Source: Bradyrhizobium ottawaense (GTDB taxonomy: Bacteria; Pseudomonadota; Alphaproteobacteria; Rhizobiales; Xanthobacteraceae). Taken from it: a DNA stretch of 64,000 nucleotides. The position numbers and the translations under genes are program-made. Under the pieces are notes generated by a model that saw nothing but the letters and a program-made list of their open reading frames with translations, was not told where the DNA came from and searched no databases. Positions 24,033-33,752 of the stretch are shown here, piece by piece; position 1 is the stretch's first letter, and each line of letters starts with the position of its first letter. Location: assembly GCF_002278135.3 (NCBI RefSeq), contig NZ_CP029425.2, forward strand, positions 1,526,001-1,590,000. The letters run 5' to 3'.

Positions 24033-24839
24033 ATGAGCGATGTGATCACCGATCCCGACGATCCGCGTCGGCGCGTGTTTGGCGAATACCGCCTCAAGCC
24101 GAACAGCGGGGTCAATCCGCCCTATTCGCCGGCCTATCCGGTGGAGTGGGGCTGCACCTTGCGCACCGTCGAGATCATGACCCGCGTCGCCCCGGGCAAG
24201 GTCTCAACACTGCTTGCCGACACGCCGTTCGAGATCGCGAGCGATCGCGTCGCTTTCCGCTTCATGCGCTCGCCCGGCCATTCCCTGGCCGTGCACGCCG
24301 GAGAGATGTTCGATCTGATGATCTCGGTGCCGGTGCGCTACAACGGGCTGTTCACCGAGACGCATATCTTCATGTATTGCAGCGATCCCATGGGGATCTG
24401 CGCGGGGCGCGAGGTGTTCGGCTACACCAAGAAGGATACCCACTACGCCTTCGATGAGCATCCGGACGGATCAATCACCGGGTGGGTCCGTCGTCGCGGC
24501 ATTTCACTTGCCGATTTCTCCTTCACGCCTGACGCGTCCGCACCGGTCGTCAGGATCGTCGACGGCGATGAGCTGCCGGCCGGTGAAATCCACGTGCGCC
24601 GCTTGCCGCATCCCGAGCGGCTCGGCACGGCCTATGCCGACATCGTCTATCGCCGCACGCCATTGAAATACTCCAAGCCGGTGCCGGGCCGCGCCTCCAT
24701 GACCCTGCACGCCAGCGCGTCCGATCCCATCGCCGAACTGAATCCGGAAATCCTCGGCGCGCATTTCATGGTGTCGGACGTCTATGGCGGCGGGTTCGAG
24801 GTCGAGGACCGGCGGCTCATCGAGCGGCTTACCCCGTAA
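24033..24839 (+). CDS. Acetoacetate decarboxylase family protein
   Basis: A 268-residue ADC-fold protein. The region CAGREVFGYTKKDTHYAF corresponds to the active-site segment with the Schiff-base Lys of acetoacetate decarboxylases (FGYTKK). Other family pieces are PVEWGCTLRTVEIM near the start and EIHVRRLPHPER later. Members of this family include decarboxylases and aldolase-dehydratases, so the exact reaction is uncertain. It is the first gene of a cluster with an ABC binding protein and an SDR enzyme, suggesting catabolism of a keto or aromatic acid. Confidence 0.8.
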   Translation: MSDVITDPDDPRRRVFGEYRLKPNSGVNPPYSPAYPVEWGCTLRTVEIMTRVAPGKVSTLLADTPFEIASDRVAFRFMRSPGHSLAVHAGEMFDLMISVPVRYNGLFTETHIFMYCSDPMGICAGREVFGYTKKDTHYAFDEHPDGSITGWVRRRGISLADFSFTPDASAPVVRIVDGDELPAGEIHVRRLPHPERLGTAYADIVYRRTPLKYSKPVPGRASMTLHASASDPIAELNPEILGAHFMVSDVYGGGFEVEDRRLIERLTP

Positions 24840-24923
24840 ACAAAAGATCAGCCTGCGCGCGATGTACGTGCGGGCGGCTAATAGCGCGCGGAAAGCGCGG
24901 GCAAAGCAAGGGAGGGTTCGGAC

Positions 24924-26165
24924 ATGGCAGGACAATATCGTGTAAGCCGCCGCCGACTGTTGGCCGGCGCCGGCGGCCTTGCGTTGGGCATGACGGGCCT
25001 CGGTGCGCAGACGCAGGAGGCAAAGCCGCTTCGGATCGGCGTGTTGACGGACATGTCCAGCCTCTATGCCGATGTCACCGGCCCGGGCTCGCTGCTGGCA
25101 GCCAAAATGGCGGTCGAGGATTTTCAGGCCTCGGCTCACAAGATGACCCGACCGATCGAAGTCATCAGCGGCGACCACATGAACAAGGCCGATCTCGGCG
25201 CCAACATCGCGCGCGAGTGGATCGATCGCCAGAGTGTCGACGTCTTTGTCGATGCGCCGAATTCAGCCGTCGCACTCGCGGTGCGCAGCGTCGTGCAGCA
25301 GAACAACAAGACGCTGCTGGTATCGGGCGCCTCCTCGTCCGATCTGACCGGCAAGTCCTGCTCGCCCAATCTCGTGCACTGGACGTACGATACCTATGCG
25401 CTCTCGTCGGGCGTTGCGCGCGCGGTGGTCGAGAGTGGCGGCAAGAGCTGGTTCCTGCTGACTGCGGACTACGCGTTCGGCCACGCCATGGAAGGCGACA
25501 TCAAGAATGTCGTGCAGAAATTCGGCGGAAAGATCCTCGGCGGGGTGCGTACGCCGATCAATACACAGGACTTCTCCTCCTTCCTGCTGCAGGCCCAGGC
25601 TTCGAAGGCGGAAATCATCGCGTTGGTCAATGCCGGCGGCGACACCATCAATTCCATCAAGCAGGCGGTGGAGTTCGGTATTCCGCAGGGCGGCCAGCGC
25701 GTGGTTGCGACGGTGCTCTATCTGAGCGATGTGCATTCGCTCGGCCTCAAGATCGCGCAGGGGCTGCAGTTCACCGAATCCTTCTACTGGGACCTGAACG
25801 AGGATACCCGCGCCTGGACCAAACGGTTTGCACCGCGCAACAACGGCCGCTACCCGACCGCTTTGCATGCCGGTGCCTACGCGACGACCCTGCATTACCT
25901 GAAGGCGGTCGATGCGCTCGGCGCTTCCAGCGACGGCAAGGCCGTCGTCGAACAAATGAAGAAGCTGCCGACCGATGATCCCCTGTTCGGCAAGGGCAGC
26001 GTGCGGGCTGACGGTCGCAAGCTGCACAACATGTATCTGTTCGAGGTGAAGACGCCCGCGGAATCCAAGCAGCCCTGGGATTACTACAAGCTGGTCAAGA
26101 CCATTGCACCGTCCGAGGCCTGGCGGCCTCTGGAGGAGGGCGGCTGCGAGTTCCTGAAATCATGA
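24924..26165 (+). CDS. ABC transporter substrate-binding protein (branched-chain amino acid/aromatic type)
   Basis: A periplasmic binding protein of the Leu/Ile/Val-BP fold. A twin-arginine signal is present (SRRRLLAGAGG, residues about 9-19). The mature part starts LRIGVLTDMSSLYADVTGPG, typical of LivJ-like receptors for branched-chain amino acids, amides or aromatic acids. GGGAGGG lies seven bases before the ATG. No permease or ATPase gene is present nearby, so it must pair with a transporter encoded elsewhere. It overlaps the SDR gene by four bases. Confidence 0.88.
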   Translation: MAGQYRVSRRRLLAGAGGLALGMTGLGAQTQEAKPLRIGVLTDMSSLYADVTGPGSLLAAKMAVEDFQASAHKMTRPIEVISGDHMNKADLGANIAREWIDRQSVDVFVDAPNSAVALAVRSVVQQNNKTLLVSGASSSDLTGKSCSPNLVHWTYDTYALSSGVARAVVESGGKSWFLLTADYAFGHAMEGDIKNVVQKFGGKILGGVRTPINTQDFSSFLLQAQASKAEIIALVNAGGDTINSIKQAVEFGIPQGGQRVVATVLYLSDVHSLGLKIAQGLQFTESFYWDLNEDTRAWTKRFAPRNNGRYPTALHAGAYATTLHYLKAVDALGASSDGKAVVEQMKKLPTDDPLFGKGSVRADGRKLHNMYLFEVKTPAESKQPWDYYKLVKTIAPSEAWRPLEEGGCEFLKS

Positions 26166-26920
26166 CCGCAAATGACCGGCGGCCGGTGGCGCTCGTCACC
26201 GGCGGCGGGGGCGATATTGGTCGGGCCATTGCGCTGAGGTTGACGCAGATGAGCGCTGCGGTCGCGATCGTCGACCGCGATGAAGTGGCGGCAAACGCCA
26301 GTGCGCGCCTTGTCGAGGACGCCGGCGTGAGGGCGCTTGCCATCCGCGCCGATGTCTCCAGTGCCCTCGATACGGCGGCCTTCGTCGAAACGGTCGAAGC
26401 AGAGTTGGGGCCGATCGGCATATTCGCCAACAATGCAGGCATCGAGGGCGTTGTCGCTCCTCTCCACGAATATCCCGACGAGACATTTGATCGGCTGCTG
26501 CAGGTCAACGTGAAGGGGGTCTTTCTCGGCCTCAAGCATGTGCTTGCACGAATGACGCAACGTGGCGCGGGCGCGATCATCAATACGGCGTCGACGTCGG
26601 CGATCCGCGGGCGTGCGGGGCTCGCCGGCTATGTCGCGTCCAAGCACGCGGTGCTTGGACTGACGCGGACGGCGGCGCTCGAGGTGAGCGGGACCGGCAT
26701 TAGGGTCAATGCCGTTCTCCCCGGACCGATCGAGTCGCGCATGATCCGGGAATTGGAGGGACAGGCGCGCGATAACGCCGTTTCGTTGCGCCGAAACGGC
26801 GCGGTTGTTCATGGCCGGCCGCGGGATGTCGCCAATATCGTGGCGTTTCTGGCCTCCGACGAGGCCGCGCATGTCAACGGTGCGGCCTGGGTCGTCGACG
26901 GCGGTACCACGGTCGCTTAA
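26162..26920 (+). CDS. SDR family NAD(P)-dependent oxidoreductase
   Basis: A classical short-chain dehydrogenase of 252 residues. The cofactor site is VTGGGGDIGRAIAL, the structural motif FANNAGIEG, the catalytic tetrad includes the Ser of NTASTSA and YVASKHAV (Y-x-x-x-K), and the C-terminus is ASDEAAHVNGAAWVVDGG. Likely a ketoreductase or alcohol dehydrogenase acting on the compound handled by the cluster. Its ATG overlaps the stop of the binding protein gene. Confidence 0.9.
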   Translation: MTANDRRPVALVTGGGGDIGRAIALRLTQMSAAVAIVDRDEVAANASARLVEDAGVRALAIRADVSSALDTAAFVETVEAELGPIGIFANNAGIEGVVAPLHEYPDETFDRLLQVNVKGVFLGLKHVLARMTQRGAGAIINTASTSAIRGRAGLAGYVASKHAVLGLTRTAALEVSGTGIRVNAVLPGPIESRMIRELEGQARDNAVSLRRNGAVVHGRPRDVANIVAFLASDEAAHVNGAAWVVDGGTTVA

Positions 26921-27684
26921 GCGACGCCGCCGATCTTCTCGGAAACGATCCTGGCGGCGCTGCGCAGCTCGGCCGCAATGGTGTCGGCTTCGTTCGCGGG
27001 AATCCGATCCTGCCTCACCAGTGGAACGGTCAATGCGGCGGCCGCGCGGCCGGAGGCTTCGATGATCGGGCAGCTATAGGCCAGGATGCGAGTGTAGCCG
27101 TCGTCATTGGAGAAGTTTCCTCCCTCCGAGGAAATGCGGTCGAGCGCTGCCAGCGCCTTCTTGGCGCTGATGCGATCGTGTTCAGCGATGACATGGGCAA
27201 GCTCCTGGCGCCGGCCTTCGAGCTGAAATGCGGCCAGGACCTTCGCAGAAGCGTATTGCTGGGTGAGGGGAAATACTGCTCCCACCTTGACCGACCAGCC
27301 CATCAACCATTCCGGCTCGATGCGGGCAATCACCATGAACTGCTCGCCGTGCAACACCGTGAGGTGGCAAGACAACTGCACGCGGGAAGCGAGCTGCTCC
27401 ATCACCGGCAGCGCCGCCTTCAGCAGCCGCTCGGTCGGCGGGAATTGCGAGGCGATCCGGAACAGTTTCAGCGTCAACGTGTATTCGCCGGTCGCCGGGT
27501 CCCGCGCGACATAGCCGCGGCGCTCCAGCGCCACCAGCATCCGGAAAATCTCGCTGACGGAGCGGCCGACGCACTCGGCGAGCTGCTTCTGGCTGAGCCC
27601 GCGCGACGCGCCCGCCAGCGCTTCCAACAGGTCCAGTCCCTTCTCCAGGGCCGGAGCGCCCGGCTGCAGCTTCTCAGGGTTCAT
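26917..27684 (-). CDS. IclR family transcriptional regulator
   Basis: The N-terminal winged helix ([53 protein letters not shown]) is followed by the IclR effector domain (residues about 80-255, with [10 protein letters not shown] and [13 protein letters not shown]). The gene points toward the SDR gene, and their stop codons overlap, so it does not share the operon's promoter. It is the likely regulator of the decarboxylase-like/binding protein/SDR operon. Confidence 0.9.
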   Translation of the reverse strand: MNPEKLQPGAPALEKGLDLLEALAGASRGLSQKQLAECVGRSVSEIFRMLVALERRGYVARDPATGEYTLTLKLFRIASQFPPTERLLKAALPVMEQLASRVQLSCHLTVLHGEQFMVIARIEPEWLMGWSVKVGAVFPLTQQYASAKVLAAFQLEGRRQELAHVIAEHDRISAKKALAALDRISSEGGNFSNDDGYTRILAYSCPIIEASGRAAAALTVPLVRQDRIPANEADTIAAELRSAARIVSEKIGGVA

Positions 27685-27896
27685 CCATCAGCCCTTGTAC
27701 GATCCGCCCCGGCAAGCGCGCTGTGGGACGGCAGACCGTGTACCTGATCGTGCGCACGGCGAAAAGTCGTGGTCCGAGCGGGCGTACCCTGAATGACGGG
27801 CAGATTGAATGGCGGGGAGTTCGGGACAAGCCCCTTGAGACGCGAGCCGATTCGTGCGACCTCCGCCCCCAGCAAATCCTTCATTCTGAGCCTTCG

Positions 27897-29180
<1,284 letters not shown>

Positions 29181-29368
29181 GCGAGGACTCGTCCAGAGCT
29201 AGCTTGGCGCGGTCGTTGTCACCGGATGGCCACATGTGCACCCCAGAATGTGTAATCAGTCACGGGGCTTACTGACCCCGATGATGATACCGGTACTGTG
29301 CATGGGGTTGTTTTCGCAATTTTAGGTGTCGGAGCCGGCCCCGACTGACCTCTCAAGGATGCAACAAG

Positions 29369-30274
29369 ATGTCCGATCTCGCCGACCTTTATCCGGATTT
29401 TGCCTCCGAATGGATCAACACCTCCTTCGGCCGGATCTTCGCCCGCGTCGGCGGCAGCGGGCCGCCGCTGCTGCTCCTGCACGGCTTCTCCGAGACCCAT
29501 GTGATGTGGCACCAGGTCGCGCCTGAGCTGGCCAAGCACTTCACGCTGATCATCGCCGATCTGCCGGGCTATGGCTGGTCCGACATGCCCGAGAGCGATG
29601 CGCTGCACATCCCCTACAGCAAGCGCGCGATGGCCAAGGCGATGGTGGAGGTGATGGAGCGGCTCGGTCACGTGCACTTCGCGCTGGCCGGCCACGACCG
29701 CGGCGGCCGCGTCTCCTATCGCCTCGCGCTCGACCATCCCGGCCGGCTGTCGAAGCTCGCGGTGCTCGATATCCTGCCGACCTATAATTACTGGGAGCGG
29801 ATGAACCGCGCCTACGCGCTGAAGATCTATCACTGGACCTTCCTGGCGCAGCCCTATCCGCTGCCGGAGACGCTGGTCTCGAGCAATGGCGAGTTCTTCC
29901 TGCGCTTCAAGATGGCGAGCCAGACCAAGTTCAAGACATTGGATGCGATCGACCCGCGCGCGCTCGAGCATTACATCGCCCCGTTCCGCGATCCCGCCCG
30001 CGTGCATGCGATGTGCGAGGATTACCGCGCCGGTGCCTATTTCGACTACGACCTCGACAAGGCCGATTTCGAAGCCGGCAAGAAGATCACCATTCCCATG
30101 CTGGCGCTGTGGGGCAACGCCGGCGTGGCACAGGCCGCGGCGACGCCGCTCGACACCTGGCAGCAATGGGCGACGAACGTTGTGGGCATGCCGGTGGATT
30201 CCGGTCACTTCCTCACGGAGGAGAACCCGGATGTGACAGCCCAGGCGCTGCGCGAGTTTTTCGCAGGCAGCTAG
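29369..30274 (+). CDS. Fluoroacetate-dehalogenase-type alpha/beta hydrolase
   Basis: A 301-residue hydrolase extremely similar, from memory, to the fluoroacetate dehalogenase RPA1163 of Rhodopseudomonas palustris, with identical residue numbering. Asp110 is the nucleophile in GHDRGGR, Arg111 and Arg114 are the carboxylate-binding pair, Asp134 and His280 complete the triad, and His155, Trp156 and Tyr219 form the fluoride pocket. Trp185 of RPA1163 is replaced by Gln. AAGGA lies nine bases before the ATG. It likely releases halide from haloacetates, although natural substrates are not established. It is convergent with tadA, with a four-base overlap. Confidence 0.9.
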   Translation: MSDLADLYPDFASEWINTSFGRIFARVGGSGPPLLLLHGFSETHVMWHQVAPELAKHFTLIIADLPGYGWSDMPESDALHIPYSKRAMAKAMVEVMERLGHVHFALAGHDRGGRVSYRLALDHPGRLSKLAVLDILPTYNYWERMNRAYALKIYHWTFLAQPYPLPETLVSSNGEFFLRFKMASQTKFKTLDAIDPRALEHYIAPFRDPARVHAMCEDYRAGAYFDYDLDKADFEAGKKITIPMLALWGNAGVAQAAATPLDTWQQWATNVVGMPVDSGHFLTEENPDVTAQALREFFAGS

Positions 30275-30729
30275 CGCCGCTCGCGAAAGAACTCCTTGAG
30301 CAGCCGCGCCGCCTCGCTCTCGCCGACTCCGGAATAGACGTCCGGCGCGTGGTGGCAGGTCGGGGAGGCGAAGAACCGCACGCCGGACTCGACCGCGCCC
30401 CCCTTGGGATCGGCGGCGCCGTAATAGAGGCGCCTCACCCTTGCAAACGAGATCGCGCCCGCACACATGGTGCAGGGCTCCAGCGTCACGTAGAGGTCGC
30501 AGTCGACGAGGCGCTCGCTGCCGATCTTTTTCGCGGCTTCGCGCAGCGCGACGATCTCGGCATGGGCGGTGGGGTCATAATCGGTCAGCGTCCGGTTCGC
30601 CGCGGTGGCGATCACCTCGTAATTGCGGACCACCACGCACCCGATCGGAACTTCGCCCGCTTTTCCGGCATTTTCGGCCGTTCTGAGCGCCAAATCCATG
30701 AAGGAGGGGGCTTTCAAGCCTCGTATCAT
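30271..30729 (-). CDS. tadA: tRNA-specific adenosine deaminase
   Basis: Deaminates the wobble A34 of tRNA-Arg to inosine. The zinc site is complete: HAEIVAL with the catalytic Glu, and PCTMCAGAI. The start region [16 protein letters not shown] is typical. I use the ATG at 30729 (152 residues); an ATG at 30699 and a longer upstream frame are possible. The 3' end overlaps the dehalogenase stop. Confidence 0.93.
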   Translation of the reverse strand: MIRGLKAPSFMDLALRTAENAGKAGEVPIGCVVVRNYEVIATAANRTLTDYDPTAHAEIVALREAAKKIGSERLVDCDLYVTLEPCTMCAGAISFARVRRLYYGAADPKGGAVESGVRFFASPTCHHAPDVYSGVGESEAARLLKEFFRERR

Positions 30730-30849
30730 CGCCAGAAACCTGCTAGTAGCTGCGCCTTCAGCAGAAGTGCTTACCGGTTTTGCCTGGGCATGCGGCTCCG
30801 AACGAGCGCGCACAATGCCTAACGGCCACCCCCTTGAGTGAGATCATTC

Positions 30850-32937
30850 ATGCCTCGCGACAGCGACAAAGACAACGATTCCCGCGGCCGGCGAGGCCCG
30901 GCCAAAGGCGGCCGTTCCGGCAAGGCGCGCGGCCCCGAGAAGAAGTTCGCCAAGCGCGGTTTTGAGGGCAAGAGCGAAGGGAGGGGCGATCGCGACAGCC
31001 GCCCGCCCCGTGGCGACCGCGACAGCCGCGCGCCCCGCGAGGGTCAACCCTTCCGCCGCCGCGAGGAGGGCGATGCCCCGCGCCGCGATTTTTCCGACCG
31101 TCCCCGCTTCAAGCGCGATGACCGCGGCGGCGCGGAGCGTGGCGAGCGCAGCTTCAAGCCGCGCGGCGACCGTCCGTTCTCCGATCGCTCCTCGCGCGAT
31201 GGCGAGAAGCGTCCCTTCAAGCCGCGTGGCGATCGCCCGTCCTTTGGCCGCGACGACCGTCCGCCGCGCAGGGATCGCGACGATTCCCGCCCGGCCGGCC
31301 GGACCGGTGACAGAAAGTTTGGCGACAAGAAGCCCTATGCGCCGCGTGGCGACCGCCCGGAACGCAAGTTCGACGGCGAGCGGAAGTTCTCGCGGGGCGG
31401 TCCTGATCGCGACCGCGGCGAGCGCTCCGATTCCAAGCCGTGGCAGAAGCGCGACGACCGTCCGCGTGGCGATCGTCCGCCGCGCAAGGATTTTGGCAAA
31501 GGCCCGCGCAAGGATTTCGGCGGCCGTGATCGCGGCGAGGACAAGCCCTGGCAGAAGCGCGACGACCGTCAAGGTAGCGGCGAGGACCGTCCGCGGTTCT
31601 CGCGCTCGCGCGACGATCGCACATCGGGCGATCGTCCGTTCCGCGAGCGGCCCAAATTCGATCGGCCGCGCGAGGACCGTCCGAAATTCGATCGGCCCCG
31701 TCGCGATGGCGATGGCGACCGCGGCGGGCGTGGCGGTGACCGGCCGAAATTCAATCGTCCGCGCGAGCGGTCGGAAGGCCGTTCCGATTGGCACGAGCAT
31801 CCGCGCAGCGAAGGCCGTTTCGGTGATCGCCCGCGCCGTGAAAACGAAGACGATAGCAGGATTTTCGAGAAACGCCCCGCCTTCGGCGGCCGCGGCGCCT
31901 ATCGCGAGCGCGACCGTGATTTCGACCGGCGGCCGCGCCGGGAAGAAGAGCCGAAGCCGAAGAAGGCCGGCGAGCGCATCGCCAAGGCGCTGGCCCGCGC
32001 GGGGCTTGCCTCGCGCCGCGACGCCGAAGAGATGGTCACGCAGGGCCGCGTCACCGTCAACGGCCGCGTCATCAACTCGCCGGCGCTCGACATTACAAAG
32101 AACGACGTCGTTCTGGTCGACGGCAAGCCGTTGCCGGAGCGCGAGCGCACGCGGCTGTTCCTCTATCACAAGCCGCGCGGCCTGATGACCACGCATGACG
32201 ATCCCGAGGGTCGTCCGACCGTGTTCGACAACCTGCCCGAAGGCCTGCCGCGGCTGATCTCGATCGGCCGGCTCGATTTCAATACCGAGGGCCTGCTGCT
32301 GCTCACCAATGACGGCGGCCTCGCGCGGACGCTCGAGCTGCCGGACACCGGCTGGCTGCGCCGCTACCGCGTCCGCGCCCATGGCGACGTCACCCAGGCG
32401 CAGCTCGACGAGCTCAAGAACGGCATCGAGGTCGAGGGCGTCAAATACGGTCCGATCGAAGCGACGCTGGAGCGCGACCAGGGCGCCAATGTCTGGCTGG
32501 TGTTCGCGATCCGCGAAGGCAAGAATCGCGAGGTGCGCAATGTCTGCGCCCATCTCGGGCTCGAGGTGAACCGGCTGATCCGGGTTTCCTACGGTCCGTT
32601 CCAGCTCGGCGAGGTGCCCGAAGGTCAGGTCGAGGAGATCAAGTCGCGCGTGCTGCGCGACCAGCTCGGCGACAAGGTGATCGAGAAGTCGGGGGCGCAG
32701 TTCGACGTGCCCTCGAAATCTTCGTCGCGCGTCGACGATGCGCCGCGCGAGACGAAGCCCGCCAGCAAGCGTGCCGTCATCAACGACCGCAAGGGCCGCC
32801 GCGTGCTGGTGCAGCGCACCGGCAGCGAGGAGGCGCGCGAGCGCAACGAGGAAGAGGCGAGCGGCTACGGCCCGCCGCGCCGTCCGAAACGCGGGTATCA
32901 CGGCAAGCGCGACCTGACGCCGAAGGATGGCGAGTAA
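30850..32937 (+). CDS. rluB: 23S rRNA pseudouridine synthase with very long disordered basic N-terminus
   Basis: The catalytic part occupies about residues 370-610. It has an S4 RNA-binding domain (RIAKALARAGLASRRDAEEM, GRVTVNGRVI) and then the RsuA/RluB pseudouridine synthase domain (LYHKPRGLMTT, catalytic Asp in SIGRLDFNTEGLLLLTNDG, and a conserved EGKNREVRN). The N-terminal about 365 residues are Arg/Asp/Gly/Pro low complexity with repeated RGDRP, DRPKFDRP and KPWQKRDDR units. A shorter basic tail follows the enzyme. Identification as RluB rather than RsuA rests on length and lineage. The ATG at 30850 is preferred over one four codons upstream. Confidence 0.9.
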   Translation: MPRDSDKDNDSRGRRGPAKGGRSGKARGPEKKFAKRGFEGKSEGRGDRDSRPPRGDRDSRAPREGQPFRRREEGDAPRRDFSDRPRFKRDDRGGAERGERSFKPRGDRPFSDRSSRDGEKRPFKPRGDRPSFGRDDRPPRRDRDDSRPAGRTGDRKFGDKKPYAPRGDRPERKFDGERKFSRGGPDRDRGERSDSKPWQKRDDRPRGDRPPRKDFGKGPRKDFGGRDRGEDKPWQKRDDRQGSGEDRPRFSRSRDDRTSGDRPFRERPKFDRPREDRPKFDRPRRDGDGDRGGRGGDRPKFNRPRERSEGRSDWHEHPRSEGRFGDRPRRENEDDSRIFEKRPAFGGRGAYRERDRDFDRRPRREEEPKPKKAGERIAKALARAGLASRRDAEEMVTQGRVTVNGRVINSPALDITKNDVVLVDGKPLPERERTRLFLYHKPRGLMTTHDDPEGRPTVFDNLPEGLPRLISIGRLDFNTEGLLLLTNDGGLARTLELPDTGWLRRYRVRAHGDVTQAQLDELKNGIEVEGVKYGPIEATLERDQGANVWLVFAIREGKNREVRNVCAHLGLEVNRLIRVSYGPFQLGEVPEGQVEEIKSRVLRDQLGDKVIEKSGAQFDVPSKSSSRVDDAPRETKPASKRAVINDRKGRRVLVQRTGSEEARERNEEEASGYGPPRRPKRGYHGKRDLTPKDGE

Positions 32938-32977
32938 GTTTCAATGGTTGGGACGAGGTCGATACCGCGCAAGAGGT

Positions 32978-33070
32978 CGTCATGGCCGGGCTTGACCCGG
33001 CCATCCACGTCTTGCTCGCGTCCCCGACTGAAGAACGTGGATGCCCGGGACGAGCCCGGGCATGACGGAG
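32978..33070. repeat. GTCATGGCCGGGCTTG palindromic repeat abutting rsmD
   Basis: Left CATGGCCGGGCTTGACCCGGCCAT and right ATGCCCGGGACGAGCCCGGGCAT hairpins flank ACGTGG-type arms (CCACGT / ACGTGG). It ends with GACGGAGTC, whose GGAG is seven to ten bases before the rsmD ATG at 33078. This is a class of Rhizobiales intergenic repeat that I recognise from memory. It lies between codirectional rluB and rsmD. Confidence 0.88.
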
Positions 33071-33077
33071 TCGTATA

Positions 33078-33632
33078 ATGCGCGTCGTCGGCGGTCGTTT
33101 GAAGGGGCGCAATCTCGCCTCACCGTCCTCGCGCGACATCCGCCCCACGGCGGACCGCCTGCGCGAGTCCGTGTTCAACATCCTCGTGCACGCCTATGAC
33201 GATCCGATTGAAGACGCGCGCGTGCTCGATCTCTTCGCCGGCACCGGCGCGCTCGGCATCGAGGCGTCGTCGCGCGGGGCGAAGTTCACGCTGTTCGTCG
33301 ATAATGGCGCGGAAGCGCGGGCGCTGCTGCGCAATAACGTCGAGTCGCTCGGCCTCGGCGGCGTGACGAAAGTCTATCGCCGCGATGCGACCGATCTCGG
33401 CCCCGCGCATCCCGTCGAGCCGTTCTCGCTCGCGTTCCTCGATCCGCCCTATGGCAAGGGCTTTGCGGAGAAGGCGCTGGCAAGCTTGCGCGATGGCGGC
33501 TGGCTCACGCCCGGCGCGCTGCTGGTGGTGGAGGAGGCGAAGGCCGCGCAGTTCGCGACGCCGGAAGGTTACGAGGAATTGGAGCGGCGGGCGTATGACG
33601 ACACGGAGTTCGTGTTTTTGAGGAGATCGTAG
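33078..33632 (+). CDS. rsmD: 16S rRNA (guanine(966)-N(2))-methyltransferase
   Basis: The family opening MRVVGGRLKGRNLASP is followed by the SAM site VLDLFAGTGALGIEASSRGA and the catalytic FLDPPYGKGFAEKAL motif. At 184 residues it has the usual size. It sits 140 bases after rluB on the same strand, and its ribosome-binding site seems to come from the end of the preceding repeat. Confidence 0.95.
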   Translation: MRVVGGRLKGRNLASPSSRDIRPTADRLRESVFNILVHAYDDPIEDARVLDLFAGTGALGIEASSRGAKFTLFVDNGAEARALLRNNVESLGLGGVTKVYRRDATDLGPAHPVEPFSLAFLDPPYGKGFAEKALASLRDGGWLTPGALLVVEEAKAAQFATPEGYEELERRAYDDTEFVFLRRS

Positions 33633-33640
33633 TCTCGCTC

Positions 33641-33735
33641 TCGTAGGGTGGGCAAAGGCGCAACGCGCCGTGCCCACGATCTCCGCATGATCGAGAGAGG
33701 TGGTGGGCACGCTACGCTTTGCCCACCCTACGGCA
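33641..33735. repeat. GTAGGGTGGGC palindromic repeat, copy C
   Basis: TCGTAGGGTGGGCAAAGGCG at the left pairs with the right-end GCTTTGCCCACCCTACGG, with inner CGTGCCCAC and GTGGGCACG arms. It occupies the gap between rsmD and convergent mutL, only about eight bases after the rsmD stop. Confidence 0.92.
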
Positions 33736-33752
33736 CCGTCACCACGGCACCG

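Noticed and set aside
29181..29368. Insertion-sequence remnant between purD and the dehalogenase gene
   Set aside because: Sequence such as CACATGTGCACCCC looked like part of an IS end, but I see no terminal repeats or transposase fragment.
30844..32901. 685-codon minus-strand frame opposite rluB
   Set aside because: It is antisense to the Arg-rich rluB tail, and its Ala/Ile/Val composition is simply the complement of RG/RD repeats.
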